Origin: Chryseobacterium sp. RU37D
GTDB taxonomy: Bacteria > Bacteroidota > Bacteroidia > Flavobacteriales > Weeksellaceae
Assembly (NCBI RefSeq): GCF_900156075.1
Contig: NZ_FTMM01000004.1
Location: forward strand, 89,000-152,999
Reading direction: 5' to 3'
Length of the DNA: 64,000 nucleotides
The position numbers and the translations under genes are program-made. Each line of letters begins with the position of its first letter. Positions within the stretch are counted from its first letter, which is position 1. The notes beneath the pieces were generated by a model that had not been told where the DNA came from, ran no database searches, and was given only the letters and a program-made list of their open reading frames with translations. Below are positions 1 to 7,731 of this stretch, piece by piece.

Positions 1-309
1 AATTATTCCAAAATCCGGATTATTGATTTTATCTTCAATGGCCTTCATGTTGGAGTTCATCACAGGGCATATTGTGGGACATCGGCTGAAAAAAAATTCT
101 ACCAAATATACTTTACCTAACATATCTTTATTGGTGATCTTTTTATTGTTTTGATCGATTAGCTGAAAATCCGGAACTTTCATCACGGTGTACAGATTCT
201 TTTTAAAATAGCCCATCCCTACACCTATACCCAGAAAAAGTAAAGCAAAAATCACAATCGGGATAATAATTTTGGTTTTGCTACTGTTCTGTTTTTTATT
301 TTTGGGCAT
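1..309 (-). CDS. SCO1/SenC family copper chaperone, N-terminal part (cut by window edge)
   Basis: The reading frame opens at an ATG at 309 and runs off the left edge (103 codons seen). It starts MPKNKKQN, has one membrane anchor (about residues 13-32, rich in I, L, F and G) and then a thioredoxin-like segment with the CPTICP motif. The two Cys with spacing CxxxC are the copper-binding pair of the SCO family, which delivers Cu to cytochrome oxidase or acts in redox maintenance on the outer face of the inner membrane. The catalytic His further downstream is outside the window. The start overlaps the end of the upstream YHS lipoprotein gene by 14 bp, so the two are probably co-transcribed. Family assignment is firm; the function in this organism is inferred. 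Confidence 0.85.
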   Translation of the reverse strand, partial: MPKNKKQNSSKTKIIIPIVIFALLFLGIGVGMGYFKKNLYTVMKVPDFQLIDQNNKKITNKDMLGKVYLVEFFFSRCPTICPVMNSNMKAIEDKINNPDFGII

Positions 310-568
310 ACTTCTCAGGATTTTTTTTGAATACATCTCTACAATATGTACTGCAAAAGCCGTACATTTTATTTTTATAAATTGCTGTATCCTTCATATA
401 AGGTTCTGTCGGCATATTGCAGATTGGGTCTTCCGCATTCACAAATTTCGGTTTTGCTCTAGAATTTGAAGGTACTGTATGTTTTTTATGGTTTACTTTT
501 GGCGTCCCTTGTGCACAGGCCAATAATGAAACTGACAATGATGCCGCTAAAATTATTTTTGATTTCAT
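296..568 (-). CDS. YHS-domain lipoprotein, probable metal-binding
   Basis: A 90-residue protein with a lipoprotein signal (lipobox SLLAC, Cys18) and a compact YHS-like domain near residues 47-88: DPICNM at the start, then YGFCSTYCRDVF, ending NPEKYA. YHS domains are small metal- or redox-linked modules often found with copper ATPases and SCO proteins; the Cys and Met residues here (CNM, FCSTYC) are plausible Cu ligands. It overlaps the SCO gene by 14 bp, which supports a shared job in periplasmic copper handling. No enzymatic role can be read from the sequence. Confidence 0.8.
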   Translation of the reverse strand: MKSKIILAASLSVSLLACAQGTPKVNHKKHTVPSNSRAKPKFVNAEDPICNMPTEPYMKDTAIYKNKMYGFCSTYCRDVFKKNPEKYAQK

Positions 569-744
569 TTTAAATTAAAATTAATAGTGGTGGATGTATT
601 CAATGATTTAAATTTAATATTAATTTTCTTACAAAGCTCACAAAAATCTAAACTATAAAAGTTAGCATACATTGAGGCTCAGGATTGAGATATTAAGCTT
701 TTGAAAAAATATTAAATTCAATTAAAAATTTAGTTTAACTTGAA

Positions 745-1104
745 TTAAGCTAAAGGTGGATGAAAAATCCTGGAGATATATTCTGAAGTACGGAAGTTTA
801 TCACCTTTTGATTCATTTTATTGAACTGGTCTTCAGATTAATTGTTCTCCGAAAAAGTGAAAATGCCATTATGAGAGAAAATACATCCAATCTTCTAATT
901 TTAATATTTTGATTATTACTGGTCTGCTTTTCAGTTTTATCAAATTTTTTTTCAATATAGATTTTCCATTACAAGTAGATTGAGAAATGTTTCTGTTTTC
1001 ACAAAGGCTTTTACAATATAATCATAATTGAGTACATAATTTACCAATGACAAAACCGAACGTATCGCAATCGTGAAAATAATAATATGGAAAAAAAACC
1101 TCAA
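745..1104 (-). pseudogene. Degenerate small membrane protein with Cys motif (frameshifted remnant)
   Basis: The 650-base gap between the YHS gene and the ATPase is not empty. Reading the minus strand from about 1104 (a TTG, FFHIIIF...) gives a signal-anchor-like segment and NYDYIV. The frame then has to shift by one base to read CENRN and CNGKS ILKK, shifts again at an A8 run to read FDKTEK and IRRLDVFS, and shifts a third time to reach SENN, an in-frame stop, then DQFNKMNQ, EYISRIFHPPLA and a stop at 745-747. Small flavobacterial proteins of this pattern (CENxN...CNGKCxLKK...FHPP) are, from memory, common beside copper genes. Three frameshifts plus a stop make it a pseudogene. A TATATTTG box precedes it (about 1122-1129, minus). 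Confidence 0.6.
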
Positions 1105-1217
1105 CTTTTAATCTTGTAGTACAAATATACTATTCAATCGTATTTCATTTATGACGAAAGTAATTTTAGGCAGACTTTATATCTCATAAATAGATAATGA
1201 ATCTTTAGGAAAAGTAA

Positions 1218-3170
1218 TCAAAACTTCATCCTTTGAATTCTCACGGCATTTAAAATTGCTAACAAAGCTACACCAACATCTGCAAAAACAGCTTCCCACA
1301 TGGTTGCAATACCGCTGGTACCGAGAATTAAAACAACTCCTTTTACAGCAAAAGCTAGGATAATGTTTTGCCATACTATTTTTTTAGTTTGCTTTCCAAT
1401 ATTGATTGCCATTGGTATTTTACTTGGTTTATCATCCTGAATAACAACATCAGCAGTTTCAATTGTAGCATCGCTTCCAAGCCCCCCCATTGCAATTCCG
1501 ACATCGCTTAAAGCCACAACGGGTGCATCATTTACACCATCACCTACAAAAGCTACAGTCTGATTTTTTGCTTTAATTTCTTTTACCTTGTTTACTTTAT
1601 CTTCGGGAAGAAGGTCACCATAAGCATTCTGAATTCCTAATATATTAGCGACATACTTTACAACAGCCGTTTTATCGCCGCTAAGCATGGTGGTTTTTAC
1701 GTTTAATAATTTTAATTTCTTGATGGTTAATTGTGCATCGGCTTTTACAGAATCCGCAATCGTAAGATAACCGGCAAATTTTTTATCATAAGCAACTGCA
1801 ATTATAGTATAAACAATATTATCGGGGTTAAAATCATAATTGATATCGAACCTATCCATTAATTTAAAATTCCCAACCAAGAGTTCTTTTCTGTTAACAA
1901 CTGCTTTTAGGCCATGGCCGGCAATTTCTTCCATATTTTTCAACTCAATGGAATGATCAATTTCTCCGGCATATTCATGAATGGCGGTTGCGACCGGATG
2001 TGAGCTTTTACTTTCTAAGGCATTAATGAGCTTTAAAATATCTTCTTTGTTAAATTCATTATTAAAAACTACTTCCTGTACTTTAAATATCCCTTCCGTC
2101 ATGGTTCCGGTTTTATCCATCACCACATCCTGAACATTGGCCAAAACATCCAGAAAATTACTTCCTTTAAATAAAATTCCGTTCCGGCTTCCGGCACCGA
2201 TCCCTCCAAAATATCCCAGCGGAATGGAAATCACTAATGCGCACGGGCATGAAATCACAAGAAAAATCAGCGCTCTGTATAACCAGCTTTTAAACATATA
2301 ATCTTCAACGAAAAAATAAGGTAAAAGGGCAATTCCAATAGCTAAAAATACAACAATGGGCGTATACACTTTTGCGAATTTCCTGATGAATAATTCTGTC
2401 GGCGCCTTTTGAGCCGTTGCATTCTGAACCAGTTCTAAAATTTTACTCAGCTTGCTGTCTTTATAAGCAGTGGTAACTTTTATCTGGCTGACTGTATTCA
2501 GATTAATCATTCCCGCCAAAACTTTTTCTCCTTTTGACTTAGTATCGGGCTTACTTTCGCCCGTCAGTGCTGACGTATTAAATGAAGCCGTTTCAGAGAG
2601 TAATTCTCCGTCTAAGCCAAGCCTTTCACCGGATTTTAACTGAACGATTTCCCCGATGCTTACGCTTTGGGCCTTTACAGTCTGCGGTTTTCCATATTTT
2701 AGAATGGTAACCACATCGGGGCGCTGGTCAAGGAGAGATTTGATATTGGTTTTTGCCCGTGTGACAGCCAAGGCCTGAAAAACTTCCCCGACGGAATAGA
2801 AAAGCATTACCGCAACTCCTTCCGGAAATTCGCCGATAGCCAAAGCACCGATTGTGGCTATCCCCATCAGGAAAAATTCTGAAAATATGTCTCCGTTTCT
2901 GATGCTTTCAAAAGCTTCTTTCAAAACGGGTAACCCCACCGGAATATATGCAATCAGATACCAGGTAAGGCGGATCCAGCCGGAAAACCACTCAGCTTTT
3001 ATAAACTTATCTAAAGCAATCCCTATTAAAAGTAAAGCAAAAGAAATAATGGCAGGAACGAACATTTTAAATGCAGATTTGTATCCTATATCATGAGAAT
3101 GGTCGTGGTTATGACCTTCATGGCCGTGATTATGTTCTTTTTTTTCTTTTGTACTACAGCATCCTTCCAT
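1218..3170 (-). CDS. Heavy-metal P1B-type ATPase (Zn/Cd/Pb exporter type)
   Basis: A 650-residue inner-membrane pump that uses ATP to export soft divalent cations. The order of motifs is a His-rich N-tail (about residues 13-27, alternating His, Asn, Gly, Asp) in place of an HMA domain, the TGES actuator loop, the SCPCAL ion-binding motif in the membrane, DKTGTMTEG with the phosphorylated Asp, SSHPVATAI with the P1B-specific HP, and GDGVNDAP. The last membrane segment holds ADVGV, which with CPC is typical of the Zn/Cd/Pb subgroup (P1B-2). Length is normal for a CadA/ZntA protein without an HMA. It lies 44 bp downstream of the Fur-family regulator on the same strand, which suggests that regulator controls it. 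Confidence 0.93.
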   Translation of the reverse strand: MEGCCSTKEKKEHNHGHEGHNHDHSHDIGYKSAFKMFVPAIISFALLLIGIALDKFIKAEWFSGWIRLTWYLIAYIPVGLPVLKEAFESIRNGDIFSEFFLMGIATIGALAIGEFPEGVAVMLFYSVGEVFQALAVTRAKTNIKSLLDQRPDVVTILKYGKPQTVKAQSVSIGEIVQLKSGERLGLDGELLSETASFNTSALTGESKPDTKSKGEKVLAGMINLNTVSQIKVTTAYKDSKLSKILELVQNATAQKAPTELFIRKFAKVYTPIVVFLAIGIALLPYFFVEDYMFKSWLYRALIFLVISCPCALVISIPLGYFGGIGAGSRNGILFKGSNFLDVLANVQDVVMDKTGTMTEGIFKVQEVVFNNEFNKEDILKLINALESKSSHPVATAIHEYAGEIDHSIELKNMEEIAGHGLKAVVNRKELLVGNFKLMDRFDINYDFNPDNIVYTIIAVAYDKKFAGYLTIADSVKADAQLTIKKLKLLNVKTTMLSGDKTAVVKYVANILGIQNAYGDLLPEDKVNKVKEIKAKNQTVAFVGDGVNDAPVVALSDVGIAMGGLGSDATIETADVVIQDDKPSKIPMAINIGKQTKKIVWQNIILAFAVKGVVLILGTSGIATMWEAVFADVGVALLAILNAVRIQRMKF

Positions 3171-3214
3171 AACTTAATTTTTTTATCAAAATTAAGTCTA
3201 AACGAAATGCAACA

Positions 3215-3634
3215 CTATTGCAAACCTTCCAGGCAGTTTTCGCATATTCCCTTTGCAAATAGCCTTATTTCATCTATCCTGAAATTGGTCTGAATATTTT
3301 CCGGAAACGAAATATCTTCTCTGCAGGTCGTCTGCTTGCAGATTTTGCAGTAGAAATGAAGATGCCAGTCTTTATGTGTGTGCTCATTGCAACCATCGTA
3401 GCAAAGCATATATTTTGTCGTCGCATTTTCCTGGATGCTGTGAACGATACCTTTTTCTTCAAAGGTTTTTAAAGTCCTGTAAATGGTCGTTCTATCAGCA
3501 TTATCAAAATGATTCTCAATTTCAGACAAAGACAATGCTGTCTCCTGAGAGCTCAGAAAATCATACACCAAAATCCTCATGCTGGTAGGCTTGGTGTTTT
3601 TGTCCATTAATTTACTTTCGATGTCTTTTTTCAT
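3215..3634 (-). CDS. Fur-family metal-dependent transcriptional repressor
   Basis: A 139-residue protein with the Fur fold: an N-terminal winged helix (about residues 18-80, with NADRTTIYRTL as the recognition helix region) and a C-terminal dimerisation and metal domain with HTHKDWHLHFYC, CKIC and CENC. The two CxxC pairs form the structural Zn site; the His-rich HTHKDWHLH is the usual regulatory metal site. Being just upstream of a Zn/Cd-type ATPase suggests a zinc-responsive (Zur-like) role, but Fur, Zur and PerR cannot be told apart here. The start at 3634 is followed by another Met at 3607, which is possible too. Confidence 0.9.
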   Translation of the reverse strand: MKKDIESKLMDKNTKPTSMRILVYDFLSSQETALSLSEIENHFDNADRTTIYRTLKTFEEKGIVHSIQENATTKYMLCYDGCNEHTHKDWHLHFYCKICKQTTCREDISFPENIQTNFRIDEIRLFAKGICENCLEGLQ

Positions 3635-3806
3635 GACCCGATAGAAATATTTGCATTAATTTGACTACTAATTTACAATTTTGTATTGATTTAATCGAAA
3701 AGAACATTTGCTTAGAATACACAATTGATATTTAAAAAAGAAAATATTTTTCAAGTACAAATCAAATGGTTAGATTTTCATTTAATCTAAATCAAATATT
3801 TACTGT

Positions 3807-3875
3807 ACCCGTTATGTATTTTGAATTTTTGTATTTCCCACGTTTTGATGATATCGGATAACAAAAAGGTTAAAG
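3807..3875. repeat. Degenerate copy of the 13605-13701 repeat element
   Basis: The left edge (ACCCGTTATGTATTTTGAAT, then TTTTGTATTTCC) matches the left arm of the element at 13605 (ACCCATTGTGCATTTTGAAT, then CTTTGTATTTCG) with few changes, and both end with GGTTAAAG. The right inverted arm is mostly lost here. It lies in the 338-base gap between the Fur-family gene and aroQ, where nothing else was recognised. It is probably a decayed MITE or the ends of a deleted insertion sequence. Confidence 0.5.
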
Positions 3876-3972
3876 AAAAATGAGAAATATTATTAATAAA
3901 AATGTAATGGTATATTTTAAGTTTAAACTAAATTTATAAGCCTTAATTCAAAAAACTATTTAATTTTATAGA

Positions 3973-4380
3973 ATGAAAGTTTTAATCATTAATGGACCTA
4001 ATCTAAACCTATTAGGAACAAGGGAGCCGGAAATTTACGGAACAACTTCAATGGAAGATTATTTGGAGAATTTGAAATTCGAATTTCCTTCTCATGAAAT
4101 ACAATATTATCAATCAAATATTGAAGGTGAGATTATTAACAGGCTTCAGGCAGATGATTTTGATGCACTGGTAATTAATCCTGGAGCCTTTACTCATTAC
4201 TCTTATGCAATCGCGGATTGTTTAAAAAATATTCAGAAGCAAAAAGTAGAAATTCATATTAGTAATGTTTACAAGAGAGAGGAATTTCGCCAGAAGTCTG
4301 TGACGGCTGCGAATACTGATGCGGTTTTGTCTGGATTTGGGATGGAAGGATATCGATTGGCTGTTTTGAGCTTAAAATAA
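3973..4380 (+). CDS. aroQ: 3-dehydroquinate dehydratase, type II
   Basis: A cytoplasmic shikimate-pathway enzyme that removes water from 3-dehydroquinate to give 3-dehydroshikimate. The protein has 135 residues, slightly short for the family (about 140-150). The N-terminus GPNLNLLGTREPEIYG carries the catalytic Arg17 and Tyr22; INPGAFTH and EIHISNVYKREEFR carry His75, His95 and Arg106. The usual SNHEG motif reads SNIEG, so the family His is Ile50; this position is near the active site but is not the main acid-base residue. It stands alone, with repeat elements on both sides. Confidence 0.93.
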   Translation: MKVLIINGPNLNLLGTREPEIYGTTSMEDYLENLKFEFPSHEIQYYQSNIEGEIINRLQADDFDALVINPGAFTHYSYAIADCLKNIQKQKVEIHISNVYKREEFRQKSVTAANTDAVLSGFGMEGYRLAVLSLK

Positions 4381-4394
4381 ATCTTGTTTAAAAA

Positions 4395-4643
4395 TGCTTC
4401 GACAAGCTCCTTTAGATTTGCAAATTAACAGGAAAAGAGAACTTTCATTCTGGATCAACCCCTTACTAATGAGCTTTTAAAGCCCGTATTTCTATTTGAA
4501 TTTTAATGAAAGAAAGGACATTTAATTCTTTATCAACATATGAATTTTATTCCGAGCGAGTCTTAGTTCAATTAAATGCTTTTTTTCTTTTTTTAAAGTT
4601 ATTATTTCCTCTTTTTGCAAATCTAAAGGAGCTTGTCGAAGCA
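4395..4643. mobile_element. MITE-like element with perfect 30-bp terminal inverted repeats
   Basis: The stretch 4395-4424 (starting TGCTTCGACAAGCTCC) is repeated exactly, inverted, at 4614-4643. The 189 bases between carry no convincing gene. The size (249 bp), the perfect arms and the lack of coding capacity fit a miniature inverted-repeat transposable element. The outer motif resembles the CTTCGACAAGCTC repeats seen, from memory, in many flavobacterial genomes. No clear target-site duplication was found. It fills the gap between aroQ and rmuC. Confidence 0.65.
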
Positions 4644-4712
4644 TCTCAAAAACAATAAAATTTTACAGTTTACCATAAAAGAAATCCACTTTCCTTTTTG
4701 TAATTTTGAAAC

Positions 4713-6221
4713 ATGGAGATGACATATTTAATTATCGGATTTATTGCCGGGGGAATTCTTGGAGCGGTTATTTTGTATTTAGTACTGAAATCAGCAATGG
4801 TTTCAAGAAATTCTTATGATAAACTGAACAATTTACACATTAAAAACAATTCTGATTTAGAAAATTCTAATCTTAAAATTCAAGAGCTCACACAAATCAT
4901 TAGCAAAGAAAAACAAGCCAGCCTGCAGCAGACTGATCTTTTAAACGATCTGAAAAACGAGTTTGCGAAAATTTCTGCAGTACATTCTTCTTTAAACGCC
5001 CAGTTTTTAGAGCAAAAAGAAATCAATGCAAAGCAAACATCTCAAATTGAGAGTCTTTTACTAGAAAAACAGAACTTTTTCGCAAAAAACTCTGAACTTT
5101 CTGCCATCAACGAAAGCTTACAAAAGTCTTTGGAAACGCAGAAAGAAGAAATTGTAAAAATACAGGAAGAGTCTAAGCTTCAATTTGAGAATCTGGCCAA
5201 TAAAATTTTAGAAGAAAAAACAGAGAAATTCACCACGCTTAATCAAAATAATTTAAAAACAATCCTTGAGCCCTTCCAGGAAAGAATTGTTGAATTAAAA
5301 AACCGTGTGAATGAAGCTTATGAAAAGGAAAATAAAGAACGTTTTTCTCTGGCGGAAAAGGTAAAAGAACTGGCAGAACTGAACCAGCAGATTTCGGAAG
5401 ACGCAAAAAAATTAACCCGAGCTCTGAAAGGAGAAAGCAAAACACAAGGAAACTGGGGCGAAATGATCCTTGAAAGCATTCTTGAAAAATCCGGATTGGT
5501 AAAAGGAAGGGAATATTTCCTTGAACATGAGCTGAAAGATGAAGACAACAAAGCTCTTTTCTCAGAATTTTCCGGAAAAAAAATGCGCCCCGATGCAGTA
5601 GTAAAATATCCTGACGAAAGAAATGTAATCATTGATTCTAAGGTTTCTCTTACAGCATTTACAGAACTGGTTGATGAGACGAAGCAGGATGTTTATCTGA
5701 TGAAACTGAACCAGCATTTGAGCTCAATTAAAAACCACATCACCCAGCTAAGCCAGAAAGCATACGACGATTACGGAAAATCTCTGGATTTTGTAATGAT
5801 GTTTATCCCAAGCGAACCGGCTTATATCGCCGCCATGCAAGCTGATCAGAATCTCTGGAACTTTGCATATGAAAGGAGAATTTTATTGCTTAACCCTAGC
5901 AATTTAATTACCTCCTTAAAATTGATCGCTGATCTCTGGAAACGAGAATATCAAAACAGGAACTCCATGGAAATTGCAGACCGCGGCGCTAAATTGTATG
6001 ATAAATTCGTAGGTTTTGTAGAAAATCTGGAGAAAGTTGGCAAAAACTTAGATCAGGCAAAAAATGTTTATAACGATGCTTATAAACAGCTTTCGACAGG
6101 AAACGACAATCTAGTGACTCAAACGCAAAAGTTGAAATCATTAGGAATCAAAAATAAAAAAGATCTTCCGCAAAGCCTGATTGATAATTCACAAATCACA
6201 CTGGAAACACCAGAAGAATAA
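4713..6221 (+). CDS. rmuC: RmuC-family DNA recombination protein
   Basis: A 502-residue protein with an N-terminal membrane segment (about residues 4-26), a long coiled coil (about 30-240, rich in E, K, Q and N) and the RmuC nuclease-like domain (about 240-460). The domain starts near QGNWGEMILESILEKSGL and includes RPDAVV, VIIDSKVSLTA and FIPSEPAY. RmuC proteins limit inversions and rearrangements at inverted repeats; the domain belongs to the PD-(D/E)xK superfamily, and the D and SK of IIDSK fit that. It sits beside a perfect inverted-repeat element, probably by chance. Two starts are 6 bp apart (MEM); the first was kept. Confidence 0.9.
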   Translation: MEMTYLIIGFIAGGILGAVILYLVLKSAMVSRNSYDKLNNLHIKNNSDLENSNLKIQELTQIISKEKQASLQQTDLLNDLKNEFAKISAVHSSLNAQFLEQKEINAKQTSQIESLLLEKQNFFAKNSELSAINESLQKSLETQKEEIVKIQEESKLQFENLANKILEEKTEKFTTLNQNNLKTILEPFQERIVELKNRVNEAYEKENKERFSLAEKVKELAELNQQISEDAKKLTRALKGESKTQGNWGEMILESILEKSGLVKGREYFLEHELKDEDNKALFSEFSGKKMRPDAVVKYPDERNVIIDSKVSLTAFTELVDETKQDVYLMKLNQHLSSIKNHITQLSQKAYDDYGKSLDFVMMFIPSEPAYIAAMQADQNLWNFAYERRILLLNPSNLITSLKLIADLWKREYQNRNSMEIADRGAKLYDKFVGFVENLEKVGKNLDQAKNVYNDAYKQLSTGNDNLVTQTQKLKSLGIKNKKDLPQSLIDNSQITLETPEE

Positions 6222-6228
6222 AATTTAG

Positions 6229-6256
6229 AACCTCGGATCATATTTGAGGTTTTTTA
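6229..6256 (+). terminator. Intrinsic terminator after rmuC
   Basis: AACCTC pairs with GAGGTT across a loop of 11 bases, followed directly by a T run (TTTTTATTT). It starts 7 bp after the rmuC stop. Confidence 0.8.
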
Positions 6257-6296
6257 TTTAATGGATTTAAAGATAAATTTTACATAATTTTGCGGA

Positions 6297-7064
6297 ATGT
6301 TAATAGAAAGTTTCCAAAACGAAAAAATAAAATATATCACTAAACTTCTTACAGACAATAGATTTAGAAAAAAATCGAATGTATTTGTGGTGGAAGGTCG
6401 GCAGGAAAATGACCGTGCTCAGGAATACGGTTTTGAGACTGTAGAATTTTATATTTGTGAAAATATTTTTCAGAAAGAATTACCCAAAGGAAAAGTTCAT
6501 CTGGTGAGCGATAAAGTCTATGAAAAAATAGCTTACAGAGGAAGTTCTGAGGGAATTATCGGAATTTATAAAACAAAAGAGACTAAATTGTCTTCATTCA
6601 AGCCAAAAGAAGATTCTACTATAATTATTGTGGAAGGCGTAGAAAAACCCGGAAATCTAGGTGCAATTTTACGCAGTTGTGAAGCTTTTGGAATTGATGC
6701 TTTGATTGTTTCTGACGGGAAAACAGATTTTTATAACCCGAATGTCATCAGATCAAGTGTGGGATGTCTTTTCGGAATGAATGTATTTCAGGCAGATAAT
6801 CAAGAAACGTTGGAATTTTTGCAGAAAAAAAATTTCAATATATATACAACCATTATGGATGAAACAGCGGAAGATCTTTATGTAAGGAATTTTAAACAAA
6901 AATCTGCAATTTTATTCGGCACCGAGCATTCGGGATTAAGTGATTTCTGGATCGGTAAAGGAAAGAATACATTAATTCCCATGTTTGGAAGCATCGATTC
7001 CCTGAATTTGAGTAATGCAGTAGCTATTACCTGCTATGAAACTTTGAGACAGAAAAAAGAATAA
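6297..7064 (+). CDS. SpoU/TrmH-family RNA 2'-O-methyltransferase
   Basis: A 255-residue SPOUT methyltransferase with an N-terminal substrate-binding part (about residues 1-100) and the catalytic trefoil-knot domain. The three SpoU motifs are visible: VEKPGNLGAILRSCEAFG (motif 1, with the catalytic Arg), ILFGTEHSGLS (motif 2) and DSLNLSNAVAI (motif 3, with Ser and Asn). It methylates ribose 2'-OH in rRNA or tRNA using SAM; which nucleotide cannot be read from the sequence. It lies between its own upstream terminator and a bidirectional terminator. Confidence 0.9.
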   Translation: MLIESFQNEKIKYITKLLTDNRFRKKSNVFVVEGRQENDRAQEYGFETVEFYICENIFQKELPKGKVHLVSDKVYEKIAYRGSSEGIIGIYKTKETKLSSFKPKEDSTIIIVEGVEKPGNLGAILRSCEAFGIDALIVSDGKTDFYNPNVIRSSVGCLFGMNVFQADNQETLEFLQKKNFNIYTTIMDETAEDLYVRNFKQKSAILFGTEHSGLSDFWIGKGKNTLIPMFGSIDSLNLSNAVAITCYETLRQKKE

Positions 7065-7159
7065 TATTTCATTGTTAGTCCCTGGGTTGACCATTGTTTG
7101 TTTTTAGACGTAATTTTACTCATTATCTATTACTCAAAAATAGTAATAGCGCATAAAAA

Positions 7160-7190
7160 AACCGCGTCACTGGGTGAGCGGTTCTTTTAT
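7160..7190. terminator. Bidirectional terminator between converging genes
   Basis: AACCGC (7160-7165) pairs with GCGGTT (7177-7182), with A-rich sequence on the left and TCTTTTATTTTTT on the right. It gives a T run on either strand, so it serves both the RNA methyltransferase (plus) and the Ala-rich lipoprotein (minus). Confidence 0.75.
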
Positions 7191-7210
7191 TTTTTAAGCG
7201 TAAGCTAAAA

Positions 7211-7549
7211 TTATTTCTTAGCAGCTTCTTTAGTTGCATCTTTAGCAGCATCAGCAGCACCTTTAGCAGCGTCAGCAGCACCTTTAGCAGCGTCAGCAGC
7301 ACCTTTAGTAGCAGCCTTAGCAGCATCAGCTCCAGCAGCAGTAGCAGCAGCAGCAGCATCTTTAGTTGCATCTACAGCAGTAGTAGCAGCAGAATCAACA
7401 ACTTTAGCAGCAGAATCAACTACAACAGCAGCAGAATCAGCAGTAGTAGCAGCAGCAGAATCAGCTCCTTCAGTAGCAGTAGCTTCAGTTTTTTTACAAG
7501 CAACTAAAGAGATTGCAGCGATAGCAGCTACGAATAATGACTTTTTCAT
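7211..7549 (-). CDS. Ala/Lys/Asp-rich repeat lipoprotein
   Basis: A 112-residue protein with a lipoprotein signal ending SLVAC (Cys18), then almost only Ala, Asp, Lys, Thr, Ser and Val. The C-terminal half repeats AADAAKG in a heptad-like pattern that would form an amphipathic, highly charged helix. This looks like small apolipoprotein-like or LEA-like envelope proteins. No catalytic residue is present and no function is assigned. The DNA contains tandem 21-bp repeats, so copy number may vary between strains. It is divergent from the membrane protein at 7732. Confidence 0.75.
   Translation of the reverse strand: MKKSLFVAAIAAISLVACKKTEATATEGADSAAATTADSAAVVVDSAAKVVDSAATTAVDATKDAAAAATAAGADAAKAATKGAADAAKGAADAAKGAADAAKDATKEAAKK
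7241..7303. repeat. Three tandem 21-bp coding repeats
   Basis: Three units of TTTAGCAGCRTCAGCAGCACC lie back to back (7241-7261, 7262-7282, 7283-7303); the last two are identical. Each encodes one seven-residue AADAAKG unit of the minus-strand lipoprotein, so slippage would keep the frame. Confidence 0.85.
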
Positions 7550-7640
7550 AATAAATTAAATTTAATTTTGTTAATATTGTTTTATAAAATCTTTTCTGTT
7601 CTATTATTTGAACAAGACAAAGGTATAGCAGATAGAAAAT

Positions 7641-7671
7641 TTGTTTAGGAAAAATAATTGTAATACCTTTG
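7641..7671 (+). promoter_or_regulatory. Bacteroidota-type promoter for the 7732 gene
   Basis: TTG at 7641-7643 and TACCTTTG at 7664-7671 are 20 bp apart, a close match to the TTG/TAnnTTTG consensus of the primary sigma factor in this phylum. It predicts a start of transcription near 7678 and a leader of about 55 nt. A CAAAGGTA at 7618-7625 would be the -7 box of the divergent lipoprotein gene. Confidence 0.65.
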
Positions 7672-7731
7672 TAAAATAATTTTACAATTAAACGATACTG
7701 AAAATCAATAAACTAATCATTTTTACAAAAT

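Noticed and set aside
3640..3700. A Fur/Zur operator upstream of the regulator gene
   Set aside because: GCAAATATTTC is only a short, AT-rich partial palindrome and cannot be distinguished from background in this sequence.
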